DNA of 64,000 nucleotides, from positions 496,001 through 560,000 of the forward strand of contig CAZHRK010000001.1 in the NCBI GenBank assembly GCA_964534555.1. Reading direction: 5' to 3'. The notes beneath the pieces are model-generated. The model saw nothing but the letters and a program-made list of their open reading frames with translations, was not told the origin of the DNA and did no database searches. Of the stretch, positions 8,920 to 17,539 are shown one piece after another. This DNA is from CAZHRK01 sp964534555 (GTDB lineage Bacteria; Babelota; Babeliae; Babelales; RVW-14). Within the stretch, counting starts at the first letter, position 1, and each line of letters opens with the position of its first letter. The position numbers and the translations under genes are program-made.

Positions 8920-9228
8920 ATGATGAAAAAGCAAAAAATTCGCTTAACATTAAGATCATACGATCACCGCTTGCTCGACAACGCGGTTAAACAAATTGTA
9001 ATGACGGTAAAAAGAACAGGATCCCACGTTGTGGGTCCTGTTCCACTTCCCAACAGAAAGCGTATATTTACAGTGTTGAGATCTCCTCACATTGATAAAA
9101 AATCGCGCGAGCAGTTTGAAATCATTACACACAAGAGAGTATTGGATATTGTCTCACCTGCCGAACAAACAATGGACGCGCTAATGAAATTAAATATTTC
9201 AGCTGGCGTTGATGTTGAAATTAAGTAA
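8920..9228 (+). CDS. rpsJ: 30S ribosomal protein S10
   Basis: S10 is part of the 30S head and, in many bacteria, also the NusE antitermination factor. The 102 residues include the LDNAVKQI helix and GPVPLPNRKRIFTVLRSPH, the family signature. Two adjacent ATG codons open the frame (8920 and 8923). It starts the S10 part of the cluster only 17 bases after tuf, with no terminator between, so str and S10 are probably one transcript. Confidence 0.97.
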   Translation: MMKKQKIRLTLRSYDHRLLDNAVKQIVMTVKRTGSHVVGPVPLPNRKRIFTVLRSPHIDKKSREQFEIITHKRVLDIVSPAEQTMDALMKLNISAGVDVEIK

Positions 9229-9251
9229 GGTGAGCTCCTTAAGAGGCTGCT

Positions 9252-9881
9252 ATGTTGAACAGTGTTTTTGGAACAAAAATTGGAATGACACAAGTCTTTG
9301 ATGCTCAAGGAAATGTGACTCCAGTTACTGTTGTAGATGTTAACAATCTGGTTGTGACGCAGATTAAATCTTCTGACAAAGAAGGTTATAATGCGCTCCA
9401 AGTTGGATTGCTCAGAGAGCGTTTCCGCGCTCAAAGCTTTTCGCCGCTTTGGCTTAAAGCTAAGAAAGATCATTTCTTAAATACACGTGAGATTAAGGTT
9501 GATGCTGTCGCTGACTTTGCATTAGGTCAAGCTATTAGCATGGATAACACCCAAATTAATGAAGGTGATACTGTAGCAGTTACAGGTATCTCCAAAGGTC
9601 TTGGTTTTCAGGGTGTTGTCAAGCGTCATGGATTTGGCGGTGGCCCAAAAGCCCACGGATCCAAGTTTCACAGACGTCCTGGTTCAAGCGGACATTTAAG
9701 ACGTCAAGGTGAAATTATTAAAGGTAAGCGCTTTCCAGGTCATGCAGGCGTCGAGCAGGTAACTGTTCGTGGTTTGACTGTTATCAGAATTGATAAAGAG
9801 ACCGGGCATCTTTATATTAAAGGCGCGATCCCAGGCAAAAGACATTCTTTTGTAACTATCAAGAAGCAAGGGATCAAATAA
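9252..9881 (+). CDS. rplC: 50S ribosomal protein L3
   Basis: L3 is a primary binder that reaches toward the peptidyl-transferase centre. The 209 residues begin FGTKIGMTQVF and contain SKGLGFQGVVKRHGF and PGSSGHLRRQG, the extended loop. In E. coli the matching loop has the sequence GSIGQNQTPG with a methylated glutamine; here the positions differ (GSSGHLRRQG), so that modification is unlikely in the same form. The stop overlaps the rplD start (TAATG). Confidence 0.97.
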   Translation: MLNSVFGTKIGMTQVFDAQGNVTPVTVVDVNNLVVTQIKSSDKEGYNALQVGLLRERFRAQSFSPLWLKAKKDHFLNTREIKVDAVADFALGQAISMDNTQINEGDTVAVTGISKGLGFQGVVKRHGFGGGPKAHGSKFHRRPGSSGHLRRQGEIIKGKRFPGHAGVEQVTVRGLTVIRIDKETGHLYIKGAIPGKRHSFVTIKKQGIK

Positions 9882-10516
9882 TGACAGCAATTACAATTCT
9901 TAAAAATAACGGATCCTCTCAAGACAAAATGCAACTTAAAGTAGGCATTGAGCGTAGAGAAGAGAGCCCTATAACATTTGCAACAGCGATTCGTTCTCTG
10001 TTCCAAAACTGGCGTCAAGGTACAGTTGCGTCAAAAACTCGTGGACAACTTGCTTTCTCCAATAAAAAACCATGGAGACAAAAAGGTACAGGTCGTGCAC
10101 GTGTTAGCTCCATCAGATCTCCTCTTTGGAGAAAAGGTGGTGTGATATTTGGTCCACAGCCGCGTGTTCGTGAACTTGATTTGAACGCAAAGCAGCGTCC
10201 GCTTGTATTCAACAACTTGTTTTTTAACAAAGTTGATGCAAATGGAATCTTCTGCTTGGAAGGTGCTAATTTTGCAAAGCCAAGCACAAAGCAAGCTTTT
10301 GGTGCGCTTAAGTCACTTGGCCTTGAGAATAAAAAAGTACTTTTATTCTTAAGCGTTAATGACGAGATGGCATACTCATCATTCAGAAATATTCCAAACG
10401 TAAACATTATTCTTTTTGATGAGCCAAATGCATACGCATTAAGTAATAGCGATTGCTGGGTGTTCTTATCAAAAGACATCGAATCATTTACCAAGATGGT
10501 GGAGCAATGGAACTAA
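9881..10516 (+). CDS. rplD: 50S ribosomal protein L4
   Basis: L4 lines the peptide exit tunnel. The 211 residues contain the tunnel-loop sequence PWRQKGTGRARVSSIRSPLW and the downstream Rossmann-like fold. It starts in the rplC stop codon, and its last codons overlap the rplW start by 10 bases, so the three genes are translationally coupled. Autoregulation of S10 operons by L4 is known in gammaproteobacteria, but no equivalent leader is evident here. Confidence 0.96.
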   Translation: MTAITILKNNGSSQDKMQLKVGIERREESPITFATAIRSLFQNWRQGTVASKTRGQLAFSNKKPWRQKGTGRARVSSIRSPLWRKGGVIFGPQPRVRELDLNAKQRPLVFNNLFFNKVDANGIFCLEGANFAKPSTKQAFGALKSLGLENKKVLLFLSVNDEMAYSSFRNIPNVNIILFDEPNAYALSNSDCWVFLSKDIESFTKMVEQWN

Positions 10517-10851
10517 GATCAACTGATATTATTAAGCGCCCACTTCTTACAACTAAATCACTCGAACTTTACAGAAAGCTCGGACAGTACACATTTGAGG
10601 TACATGTTGAAGCAAACAAACTAATGGTTCGTGATGCAATTCAGCAGATTTGGAATGTAAAAGTTGATGCTGTTCGTATTATTAAAATCGTCGGCAAAAA
10701 TAAGGTTTTCAATAGAAGATCTTATCAATCAGCAGCTAAGAAAAAAGCAGTAATTTCACTCAAGCAAGGCTACAAAATCGAGATTCCTGGTTTGTTTGAA
10801 ACAATGGCTGCTCAAAATAATAACGAACAAGCAGTCACTGAGGGTAACTAA
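10507..10851 (+). CDS. rplW: 50S ribosomal protein L23
   Basis: L23 sits at the tunnel exit and is a docking site for trigger factor and the signal recognition particle. The 114 residues start MELRSTDIIKRPLLTTKS, where IIKRPLLTTKS is the expected N-terminal pattern. ATG 10507 has GGTGGAG just upstream and lies inside the end of rplD; longer in-frame starts at 10453 add residues not seen in the family. The C-terminal tail (AQNNNEQAVTEGN) is polar and probably disordered. Confidence 0.95.
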   Translation: MELRSTDIIKRPLLTTKSLELYRKLGQYTFEVHVEANKLMVRDAIQQIWNVKVDAVRIIKIVGKNKVFNRRSYQSAAKKKAVISLKQGYKIEIPGLFETMAAQNNNEQAVTEGN

Positions 10852-10853
10852 TT

Positions 10854-11675
10854 ATGGCAACAATAATTGTTACAAGAAAACCAAGAAATCATTCATTAAG
10901 ATTTCAACAGTTCGTTGTGCATGACGATCTGACAAATAAAGCACCAGAAAAAAGCCTTACAGCTCCATTAAAAAGAACTGGTGGACGTAACGCTTATGGT
11001 CGTATTACAACACGTCATCGTGGTGGTGGTGCTAAAAAGCTCTACAGAATTATCGATTTCAAGCGCATGCATCGAGATGTTCCCGGTACTGTAGTTGCTT
11101 TTGAATACGATCCAAATAGAAACGTTCCTATTGCATTAATCAGCTATAAGAACGGGGCAAAAGGCTATATTCTCAAACCAGAAGGTTTGAAGGTTGGCGA
11201 TCTTGTTTGCGCAAGCGATAAAGCAGAAGCAAAAGTTGGTAACACATTGCCGCTCTCTGTTATTCCAGTTGGTTTCTTCGTTCACAACGTTGAGCTTTAT
11301 CCTGGACAGGGTGGTAAGTTTGCTCGCTCTGCAGGTTCTTCTGTTCAGCTCGTAAACAAAGAAAACGATCTTGCTATCCTTAAGATGCCAAGTGGCGAGT
11401 TACGTACAGTTAACTGTGCTAACTGGGCTACTGTGGGTGTTCTGTCTAATGCAGAATATCGTAACATGGTTTTGGGTAAAGCAGGTAGAACGAGACATCT
11501 TGGTATTAGACCAACTGTTCGTGGTATGGCTATGAACCCTATCGATCACCCACACGGGGGAGGAGAAGGTCGTTCCAAGTCTGGTTCGCACCCTGTTTCT
11601 CCTTGGGGTAAGGGTTGTAAAGGTACCCGTACACGTCGTAAAAAGAGTTCTGCAATTCTTAAGCGTAGAAAGTAG
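10854..11675 (+). CDS. rplB: 50S ribosomal protein L2
   Basis: L2 is needed for subunit association and peptidyl transfer. The 273 residues equal the E. coli length. TTRHRGGGAKKLYRIIDF and, near the C-terminus, HPHGGGEGRS with the key histidine, are intact. It follows rplW after 2 bases. Nothing unusual is seen. Confidence 0.98.
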   Translation: MATIIVTRKPRNHSLRFQQFVVHDDLTNKAPEKSLTAPLKRTGGRNAYGRITTRHRGGGAKKLYRIIDFKRMHRDVPGTVVAFEYDPNRNVPIALISYKNGAKGYILKPEGLKVGDLVCASDKAEAKVGNTLPLSVIPVGFFVHNVELYPGQGGKFARSAGSSVQLVNKENDLAILKMPSGELRTVNCANWATVGVLSNAEYRNMVLGKAGRTRHLGIRPTVRGMAMNPIDHPHGGGEGRSKSGSHPVSPWGKGCKGTRTRRKKSSAILKRRK

Positions 11676-11678
11676 TCT

Positions 11679-11957
11679 ATGTCACGTTCACTAAAAAAAG
11701 GCCCTTACGTTGATCTTGGTCTTGCAGAAAAAGTTGCAAAAGTAAGATCATCAGGCAAAAGAGAAGCTATTAAAACCTACAAAAGAGCGAGCGTTATTAC
11801 GCCTGAATTTGTTGGGTTGACATTTGCTGTTCATGATGGACGCAAATTTGTTTCAGTTTTTGTCACTGAAAACATGGTTGGTCATAAACTAGGTGAGTTC
11901 GCAGCGACAAGAACGTTCAGAGCTCATAGTGGTCAGCGCAAGGCAGAGAAAGCGTAA
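11679..11957 (+). CDS. rpsS: 30S ribosomal protein S19
   Basis: S19 is in the 30S head and forms a complex with S13. The 92 residues start MSRSLKKGPYVD and contain GHKLGEFAATRTF, both diagnostic. It follows rplB after 3 bases. A 79-base AT-rich gap then separates it from rplV, the longest spacer in the S10 section. Confidence 0.97.
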   Translation: MSRSLKKGPYVDLGLAEKVAKVRSSGKREAIKTYKRASVITPEFVGLTFAVHDGRKFVSVFVTENMVGHKLGEFAATRTFRAHSGQRKAEKA

Positions 11958-11964
11958 TGCTTAT

Positions 11965-11993
11965 TTGTCAGTGATAAAGAACTGATATACGAT
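11965..11993 (+). promoter_or_regulatory. possible internal promoter before rplV
   Basis: TTGTCA (11965-11970) and TACGAT (11988-11993) are 17 bases apart in the unusually long rpsS-rplV gap; a TATACT at 12009 also occurs. It could supply extra transcript of the downstream ribosomal genes. The -10 element is imperfect, so this is tentative. Confidence 0.3.
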
Positions 11994-12036
11994 TACTGTT
12001 ATTTTTGATATACTTTATAAAAATTCAGGTTGAAAT

Positions 12037-12381
12037 ATGCTGGCTAAAGCTATAAGTAAGTACATACGCATTTCGCCCTACAAGTTGAGACCGTATGCTG
12101 ATGTCGTCAGAGGTAAGTCTGTCGATCATGCATATGCGTGGCTCAAGAATTGCGCTGTGCGTCGTGCAGAACCAATTCTAAAAGCAGTTGCGTCTGCGTT
12201 TGCAAATGCAAGAGTTAAAAATCCTGATATTAACTCGATGGCAATGGTTTATATTAAAGAAATTCGTATTGACCAAGGCCCGATTGTTAAATACTTCAAG
12301 CCTGCTGCTCAGGGGCGTGCTGCTCCTCAGCGCAAGCGTATGAGCCATATCATGGTAGTTGTTGATAAGGTTCAGTCATAA
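12037..12381 (+). CDS. rplV: 50S ribosomal protein L22
   Basis: L22 contacts all 23S domains and its hairpin lines the exit tunnel. The 114 residues include YIRISPYKLRPYADVVRGKS at the N-terminus, and GRAAPQRKRMSHI is the tunnel hairpin. The start ATG 12037 is preceded by AGG at a good distance. Position between rpsS and rpsC is the standard one. Confidence 0.96.
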   Translation: MLAKAISKYIRISPYKLRPYADVVRGKSVDHAYAWLKNCAVRRAEPILKAVASAFANARVKNPDINSMAMVYIKEIRIDQGPIVKYFKPAAQGRAAPQRKRMSHIMVVVDKVQS

Positions 12382-12407
12382 GTTTACGAGTTTATTTGAG
12401 GTGTAGT

Positions 12408-13055
12408 GTGGGACAAAAAGTTCACCCAGTGGGTTTTAGATTAGGCGTATACGAAGATTGGCAAGGTCACTGGTTTGCCAAGAAAAACTACGGAGCTCAG
12501 GCACTTGAAGATTTTCAAATCAGGAAATTTCTCAAAAGCCGCTTGAATGAATCCGACATTTCAAAAATTGTTATCGACAAGGCTGTCGATAACGTGCGCA
12601 TCACTGTTCACTCTGTTAAACCAGGGATGATTATTGGCCGTAAAGGACAAGGCATTGAGCAGTTGAAGGCGGAACTTAGCAGGTTAGTTGGCAAGGGTGT
12701 AGAGGTTTCTGTTCAGGAAGTTAAAAATCCTGAAATTAACGCACGCCTAGTTGCTGAGAGCATTGCTGATCAGCTGGAGAAGCGCGTTAGTTTCAAGCGT
12801 TTGATGAAAAAAGCAGGTCATGCTGCTCTTAAATCAGGTGCTAAGGGAATCAAGATCTGTATTTCTGGTCGTATTGGCGGTGCTGAAATTGCGCGCGTTG
12901 AGTGGCTTAGACTTGGTTCAATTCCGCTCCATACATTGAGAGCGAATATTGACTATGCACTAGCAGAAGCTCTAACGACGTACGGTCTTATTGGTGTCAA
13001 GGTTTGGATTTGCCGTGGCGAATACCAAACACACGTGACATCTACAAGAGGATAA
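12408..13055 (+). CDS. rpsC: 30S ribosomal protein S3
   Basis: S3 forms part of the mRNA entry channel. The 215 residues start at GTG 12408 (then GQKVHPVGFRLG), which is the normal N-terminus, with TGAGGTG as ribosome site; an upstream in-frame TTG at 12396 would add four atypical residues. The KH domain has its GxxG loop in IIGRKGQGIEQLK. The C-terminal domain ends without the long acidic tail found in some phyla. Confidence 0.97.
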   Translation: MGQKVHPVGFRLGVYEDWQGHWFAKKNYGAQALEDFQIRKFLKSRLNESDISKIVIDKAVDNVRITVHSVKPGMIIGRKGQGIEQLKAELSRLVGKGVEVSVQEVKNPEINARLVAESIADQLEKRVSFKRLMKKAGHAALKSGAKGIKICISGRIGGAEIARVEWLRLGSIPLHTLRANIDYALAEALTTYGLIGVKVWICRGEYQTHVTSTRG

Positions 13056-13059
13056 CTCC

Positions 13060-13485
13060 ATGTTGATGCCAAAAAAAACCAAGTATAGAAAAGTCCAAAA
13101 GGGACACGTTGCTGGTCGCTCAAAAGGTGCTCGCACTGTTCACTTTGGTGATTATGGTCTCATGGCTGTCGAGGGAGCTCGTATCTCTGCTCGTCAGATT
13201 GAGGCAATTCGTGTAACGGTTAATAGACGTTTGAAGAAGATTGGCGAATCATTTCTTCGCGTGTTTCCAGATAAACCAGTGAGCAAAAAACCTGCTGAAA
13301 CCCGAATGGGTAAAGGTAAGGGTGCTCCTGAGTTCTGGGTTGCTGTTGTGAAGCGTGGTCGCGTTATCATTGAAATTGGTGGCGGGATTACACGTGAAGA
13401 GGCAAAAGATATTCTGCAGCAAGCAGCATATAAATTGCCAATCAAGACTAAGTTTGTTGAAAAGCAGCAACAAGTGGCTGCTTAA
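13060..13485 (+). CDS. rplP: 50S ribosomal protein L16
   Basis: L16 helps position the tRNA acceptor arm in the A site. The 141 residues begin MLMPKKTKYRKVQKGH, the typical start, and contain RMGKGKGAPEFWVAVVKRG, the loop near the peptidyl-transferase centre. It follows rpsC after 4 bases. Confidence 0.97.
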   Translation: MLMPKKTKYRKVQKGHVAGRSKGARTVHFGDYGLMAVEGARISARQIEAIRVTVNRRLKKIGESFLRVFPDKPVSKKPAETRMGKGKGAPEFWVAVVKRGRVIIEIGGGITREEAKDILQQAAYKLPIKTKFVEKQQQVAA

Positions 13486-13502
13486 GGAATTAGGTAGACA
13501 CT

Positions 13503-13697
13503 ATGAAATCGTTACAAGAACTTCGTGCTCTTGATGTATCTTCTCTTAATCAAGAAGTAGAGACAATGAAAAAAAGCATCTTTGATGCAAAAATGGCTCT
13601 TCTAACTGGTCAAGTTAAAGATACCTCTCATTTTAGAAAGACACGCAAAGCTATTGCTCAAGCGTTGACAATTTTGAATCAAAAAAAGCAAGCGTAG
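13503..13697 (+). CDS. rpmC: 50S ribosomal protein L29
   Basis: L29 is a small two-helix protein beside the exit tunnel. The 64 residues show ELRALDVSSLNQEVE and the second helix with FRKTRKAIAQALTIL, matching the family and its usual length. It lies between rplP and rpsQ as expected. Confidence 0.93.
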   Translation: MKSLQELRALDVSSLNQEVETMKKSIFDAKMALLTGQVKDTSHFRKTRKAIAQALTILNQKKQA

Positions 13698-13728
13698 TTT
13701 GCGCGTTACGAGATAAAGGTAAAATCAT

Positions 13729-14010
13729 ATGGTAGCTGTTAAGACTACAACTGAACAGACATTAGCGAGTAGTGGAAGAGTTCTCGTTGGACATGTTGTT
13801 TCAGACAAAATGGATAAGACGATCGTTGTAAAAATCGTTCGTACTCTTAAGCATCCTGTGTATGGCAAAGTAATTCGCCTTCACAGAAAGTTTAAGGCTC
13901 ATGATGAAAGCAATACTGCTAAAATTGGCGATGTTGTTGAAATCAAAGAGTGTCGTCCTTTGTCTAGAGACAAGCACATGACACTTGTGCGTGTTGTTGA
14001 AGCTGCGTAA
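13729..14010 (+). CDS. rpsQ: 30S ribosomal protein S17
   Basis: S17 is an OB-fold primary 16S rRNA binder. The core GHVVSDKMDKTIVVKIVR and DVVEIKECRPLSRDK are family signatures. At 93 residues it has a short N-terminal extension of about 15 residues relative to E. coli (84); the ATG at 13729 has no in-frame rival close to the core with a good ribosome site. Confidence 0.95.
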   Translation: MVAVKTTTEQTLASSGRVLVGHVVSDKMDKTIVVKIVRTLKHPVYGKVIRLHRKFKAHDESNTAKIGDVVEIKECRPLSRDKHMTLVRVVEAA

Positions 14011-14021
14011 GGGGAGATAAT

Positions 14022-14390
14022 ATGGTACAAGAACGTGCAATGCTTACCGTAGCGGACAACTCAGGTGCAAAGATTGCGCAAGTTATTCGTATTTCAGGAA
14101 GTTCTGGTAAACGTTATGCTTACCTTGGTGACATCGTTAAAGTTGCTGTAAAAAAAGCAATTCCAGGTGGAACTGTAAAGAAGAGCGATGTTTGCAATGG
14201 TGTGCTTGTTAGAACACACAAAGAGTATCGTCGTGCTGATGGAACATACATCAGATTCGATGATAACGCTGTTGTTCTACTAGACAAAGAAAATCAGCCA
14301 GTCGGTTCTCGTATTTTTGGACCTGTAGCCCGAGAGTTGAAAGCTGCTGGATATTCAAAAATCATTTCTCTAGCACCAGAAGTGCTATAG
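14022..14390 (+). CDS. rplN: 50S ribosomal protein L14
   Basis: L14 is a conserved beta-barrel protein at the subunit interface. The 122 residues contain MLTVADNSGAK, the expected N-terminal strand, and FDDNAVVLLDKENQPVGSRI. It opens the spc section; no break in spacing marks the boundary. Confidence 0.97.
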   Translation: MVQERAMLTVADNSGAKIAQVIRISGSSGKRYAYLGDIVKVAVKKAIPGGTVKKSDVCNGVLVRTHKEYRRADGTYIRFDDNAVVLLDKENQPVGSRIFGPVARELKAAGYSKIISLAPEVL

Positions 14391-14409
14391 ATAATAGGGG
14401 ACAAAGACT

Positions 14410-14724
14410 ATGTTAGCTCGAATAAAAAAGAACGACACTGTATTAGTGTTGTCTGGTAAGGATAAAGGTAAGCAAACAGAAGTGCTTGCTGTTTATCCAA
14501 AAGAAGATATGGCTCTGGTTAAAGATGTGTCTGTAGTAACACGTCATGTTAAACCAACCAAGCAAGGACAGAAGGGCTCTATTGTAAAAGAAGAGCGCCC
14601 TGTACGTCTTTCAAAAATTATGCCTGTTTGTTCTTCATGCAAAAAAGCATGCAGAATTCAAGTCAAAGAGCTTGAAGCAGGTGATAAAGTTAGAATTTGT
14701 AATCGTTGCAAAGAATCCTTCTAG
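14410..14724 (+). CDS. rplX: 50S ribosomal protein L24, zinc-ribbon type
   Basis: L24 starts 50S assembly. The N-terminal KOW motif is VLSGKDKGKQTEV. The C-terminal part has CSSC and CNRC pairs spaced like a zinc ribbon, so this is a cysteine-containing form (104 residues). The gene follows rplN by 19 bases and ends 20 bases before the rplE start. Confidence 0.95.
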   Translation: MLARIKKNDTVLVLSGKDKGKQTEVLAVYPKEDMALVKDVSVVTRHVKPTKQGQKGSIVKEERPVRLSKIMPVCSSCKKACRIQVKELEAGDKVRICNRCKESF

Positions 14725-14744
14725 GTCCGGTAAGGTTGCGTGAT

Positions 14745-15293
14745 ATGAAATCTCGTTTAGAGGAACTTTATAAAACCAAAGTTCGCCAAGAGCTGTTTAA
14801 AGAACTTGGTCTTGAAAACGTAATGGAAATTCCAAAGGTTTCCAAAGTCGTTGTGAACATTGGTTTGAAAGAAGCGATCGCTGACTCAAAAGTTGTTGCA
14901 TTAGCAAAAGGTGTGATTGATCAGATTACTGGCCAATCTTCAACCAAAACGCTAGCTAAAAAGTCTATTGCAGGCTTTAAGCTTCGTGAAGGTATGCCTA
15001 TTGGTGTTATGGTAACCTTGAGAAACGATCGTATGTACCATTTCTTAGATAAACTCATCAATGTTGTGTTGCCTGCTGTCAGAGACTTCCAAGGCGTAAA
15101 ACCAAAATTTGATGGAAGTGGTAATTATAATCTTGGCATTAAAGATTGGATGGTATTTCCAGAGATTGACTACGATACAGTAGATAGATCTCGTGGTTTG
15201 AACATCACAATTTGTACTTCAACAGATAACGACAAGCATGCGCTTGAGTTGTTGAAGAAGTTCAATATGCCTTTTGTTGGCCAATCTCGCTAA
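14745..15293 (+). CDS. rplE: 50S ribosomal protein L5
   Basis: L5 binds 5S rRNA in the central protuberance. The 182 residues (E. coli 179) contain IPKVSKVVVNIGLKEA and AGFKLREGMPIGVMVTLR. ATG 14745 is favoured because GGTAAGG lies upstream and the product then aligns with the family; an in-frame start at 14706 would overlap rplX. Confidence 0.96.
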   Translation: MKSRLEELYKTKVRQELFKELGLENVMEIPKVSKVVVNIGLKEAIADSKVVALAKGVIDQITGQSSTKTLAKKSIAGFKLREGMPIGVMVTLRNDRMYHFLDKLINVVLPAVRDFQGVKPKFDGSGNYNLGIKDWMVFPEIDYDTVDRSRGLNITICTSTDNDKHALELLKKFNMPFVGQSR

Positions 15294-15308
15294 TACGAAG
15301 GATAATTC

Positions 15309-15614
15309 ATGGCAAGAAAAGCTTTAATCCAAAAAGAAATTCTTCGTCGTAACAAGGTTGCTAAGTACGCTGCAAAACGTAAAGAGCTTGTTGCTGTTAT
15401 AAAAAGCCAAAATGCTTCTTTAGAAGAGAAGCAAGCGGCACAAAAAGCGCTGAGCAAAATGCCTCGCGATGCAAGCATTACCCGCATGCGTAATCGTTGT
15501 GAAATAACAGGTCGTCCTCGTGCATATATGCGCTTTTTCAAAATGAGCCGTTTGTCATTTAGAAAGTTTGCACTCGAAGGTCTTCTTCCTGGTGTCAGAA
15601 AAGCAAGTTGGTAA
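15309..15614 (+). CDS. rpsN: 30S ribosomal protein S14, zinc-free type
   Basis: S14 is in the 30S head. At 101 residues it is the long form lacking the CxxC pairs of the zinc-binding short form. RDASITRMRNRCEITGRPR and the C-terminal GVRKASW are signatures. Other zinc-dependent ribosomal proteins here (L24, L36, S4) keep their cysteines, so zinc use is mixed. Confidence 0.96.
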   Translation: MARKALIQKEILRRNKVAKYAAKRKELVAVIKSQNASLEEKQAAQKALSKMPRDASITRMRNRCEITGRPRAYMRFFKMSRLSFRKFALEGLLPGVRKASW

Positions 15615-15629
15615 TCCCTGGAGCGAAGT

Positions 15630-16022
15630 ATGTCAGTAGACACAATCAGTAATTTTCTCACTGTTATTAGAAATGGTTTGCTTGTAAGCAAACGTTCTGT
15701 AACAGTTCAGCATTCAAACATGAAGCAAGCGATTGCAAACTTGTTAAAGGCTGAAGGTTATATTAAAGACTATAAAACAGAAACAGTTGAAGGTAAGCCA
15801 GTTCTTACTGTTCTTCTTAAGTATGTTAATGGCGAATCTGTTATTCATGATATTAAACGCGTGAGCAAATCAGGTCGTCGCCATTATGAGGGTACCAATG
15901 CCGTTAAGCCTGTTATCGGTGGTCTTGGTATTTCTGTATTAAGCACCAGCAAAGGCATTATGACAGACAAGCAAGCTCGTCAGGCAAATGTTGGTGGTGA
16001 AGTTATCTGTCACATTTGGTAA
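15630..16022 (+). CDS. rpsH: 30S ribosomal protein S8
   Basis: S8 is a primary 16S rRNA binder in the platform. The 130 residues match the E. coli length; the C-terminal STSKGIMTDKQARQANVGGE is the family signature. In E. coli S8 represses the spc operon, but no comparable target is evident. It follows rpsN by 15 bases. Confidence 0.97.
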   Translation: MSVDTISNFLTVIRNGLLVSKRSVTVQHSNMKQAIANLLKAEGYIKDYKTETVEGKPVLTVLLKYVNGESVIHDIKRVSKSGRRHYEGTNAVKPVIGGLGISVLSTSKGIMTDKQARQANVGGEVICHIW

Positions 16023-16031
16023 GGAACGGCT

Positions 16032-16571
16032 ATGTCAAAGATTGGAAAAAGACCAATACAAATTACATCAGCCAAAGTGCAGATTGATGCAAATATCGTA
16101 ACGATTGCTGGAGCAAAAGCTACATTTAAACATGAGCTTCCAGATGGTATTCTTGCAAAAGTTGAAGGCAGTGAGCTTGTTGTTTCAGCTGCTAAAGACA
16201 ACAGACGTCACCGTATGTTCTGGGGTCTGCACAGAGCACTTTTAGCAAATAAAGTAAAAGGTGCAGAAACAGGCTTTGAGCAAAAGCTGATCATTGTTGG
16301 TCTTGGATTCAAGGCGCAACTTGCAGGCTCAAAAATGACCTTTAATTTAGGTTATACGCATAAAATCGATTATGAGCTACCAAAAGAAGTTTCGGTAGAA
16401 ATCGACAAAACAGGACAACAGTTGGTTTTCCGCTCAGCAGACAAATTCATTCTAGGAAATGTATGCGATGCGATCCGTTCTTTCAGACCACCAGAGCCAT
16501 ATAAAGGCACAGGTATTATGAGAGATGGTGAAGTTATCTTCCGTAAAGCTGGTAAAACTAAAGCTGGTTAA
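16032..16571 (+). CDS. rplF: 50S ribosomal protein L6
   Basis: L6 lies near the factor-binding site. The 179 residues have the two repeated domains, with SKIGKRPI at the start and PPEPYKGTGIMRDGE in the C-terminal signature. Nothing unusual is seen. Confidence 0.97.
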   Translation: MSKIGKRPIQITSAKVQIDANIVTIAGAKATFKHELPDGILAKVEGSELVVSAAKDNRRHRMFWGLHRALLANKVKGAETGFEQKLIIVGLGFKAQLAGSKMTFNLGYTHKIDYELPKEVSVEIDKTGQQLVFRSADKFILGNVCDAIRSFRPPEPYKGTGIMRDGEVIFRKAGKTKAG

Positions 16572-16606
16572 TAGACTGTAAATTTGGTGACTGAAGGAAA
16601 TCAACC

Positions 16607-16963
16607 GTGAGTTTAATTAAACGTTTAAGAGCGAGACATAAGCGACGCGTACTACGTGTACGCGCTGCTCAGCAGTGTCGCGGCGAAAAGCTTAGAATTT
16701 CTGTTTACAGAAGTCTTAAGCATATCTATGCACAGATTATTGATGATGTAAGTCATCAAACTCTTGCGAGCTTTTCAACAAAGCAACTTGAAGGTGTTAA
16801 GGGAAGCAAAAAAGAGCTAGCACACAAAGTTGGTTTGGAGCTTGGAAAAAATGCTGCAAGCAAGAACATTACAAGCGTGTTCTTTGATCGTGGTGGGTAT
16901 CTGTATCATGGCCGTGTTCAGGCGCTTGCAGACGGCCTGAGAGAAGCCGGTCTGAAGTTCTAA
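16607..16963 (+). CDS. rplR: 50S ribosomal protein L18
   Basis: L18 binds 5S rRNA. The 118 residues start at GTG 16607 after a GAAGGAA ribosome site and contain RISVYRSLKHIYAQIIDD and the C-terminal FDRGGYLYHGRVQALADG. It lies in the standard place between rplF and rpsE. Confidence 0.96.
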   Translation: MSLIKRLRARHKRRVLRVRAAQQCRGEKLRISVYRSLKHIYAQIIDDVSHQTLASFSTKQLEGVKGSKKELAHKVGLELGKNAASKNITSVFFDRGGYLYHGRVQALADGLREAGLKF

Positions 16964-16987
16964 CTGTTCTTTTAAGAGACGACTATT

Positions 16988-17539
16988 ATGACAGAAGAAA
17001 AAAACACGAGAAAAATGGCTCCAGCTAGATCACAGCAGCCAGTAGAAGAGTTCGCAGAATCAGTTCTCAGCGTAAGACGTGTCGCAAAAGTTATTAAGGG
17101 CGGACGCCGCTTTTCATTTTCTGCGCTTGTTGTTGTTGGTGATCGCAAAGGTAGCATTGGTGTGGCACTTGGTAAGAGCCGAGACGTTTCATCTGCTATT
17201 TCAAAAGCATTACGCAAAGCGCGTAAGCACATGATTACTATTCCTTTGTACAAAACAACTGTTCCGTACACTGTTGAAGGTAAGCACTCAGCAAGTAAGG
17301 TTCTTATTAGATCAGCTGCAAAAGGTACCGGAGTTATTGCCGGTGGTGCAGTTCGTTCAGTTATGGATGCTCTTGGTGTTCGTGACGTTCTTTCCAAAGT
17401 TATTGGTGCATCAAACCCACATAACGTTGTAAAAGCAACAGTCAAAGCACTTCTCAAGCTCCGTTCCGCACAGCAAATCGCTGAAATGCGTGGCAAAAAA
17501 CTTAACGATATTGTAGGAAACAACGATGTTGCAGCTTAA
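16988..17539 (+). CDS. rpsE: 30S ribosomal protein S5
   Basis: S5 helps keep decoding accurate and lines the mRNA entry. The 183 residues have the signature RRVAKVIKGGRRFSFSALVV followed by GDRKGSIGVALGK. Its end overlaps the start of rplO by 14 bases. In most bacteria rpmD (L30) would sit between them; here there is no room for it. Confidence 0.97.
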   Translation: MTEEKNTRKMAPARSQQPVEEFAESVLSVRRVAKVIKGGRRFSFSALVVVGDRKGSIGVALGKSRDVSSAISKALRKARKHMITIPLYKTTVPYTVEGKHSASKVLIRSAAKGTGVIAGGAVRSVMDALGVRDVLSKVIGASNPHNVVKATVKALLKLRSAQQIAEMRGKKLNDIVGNNDVAA

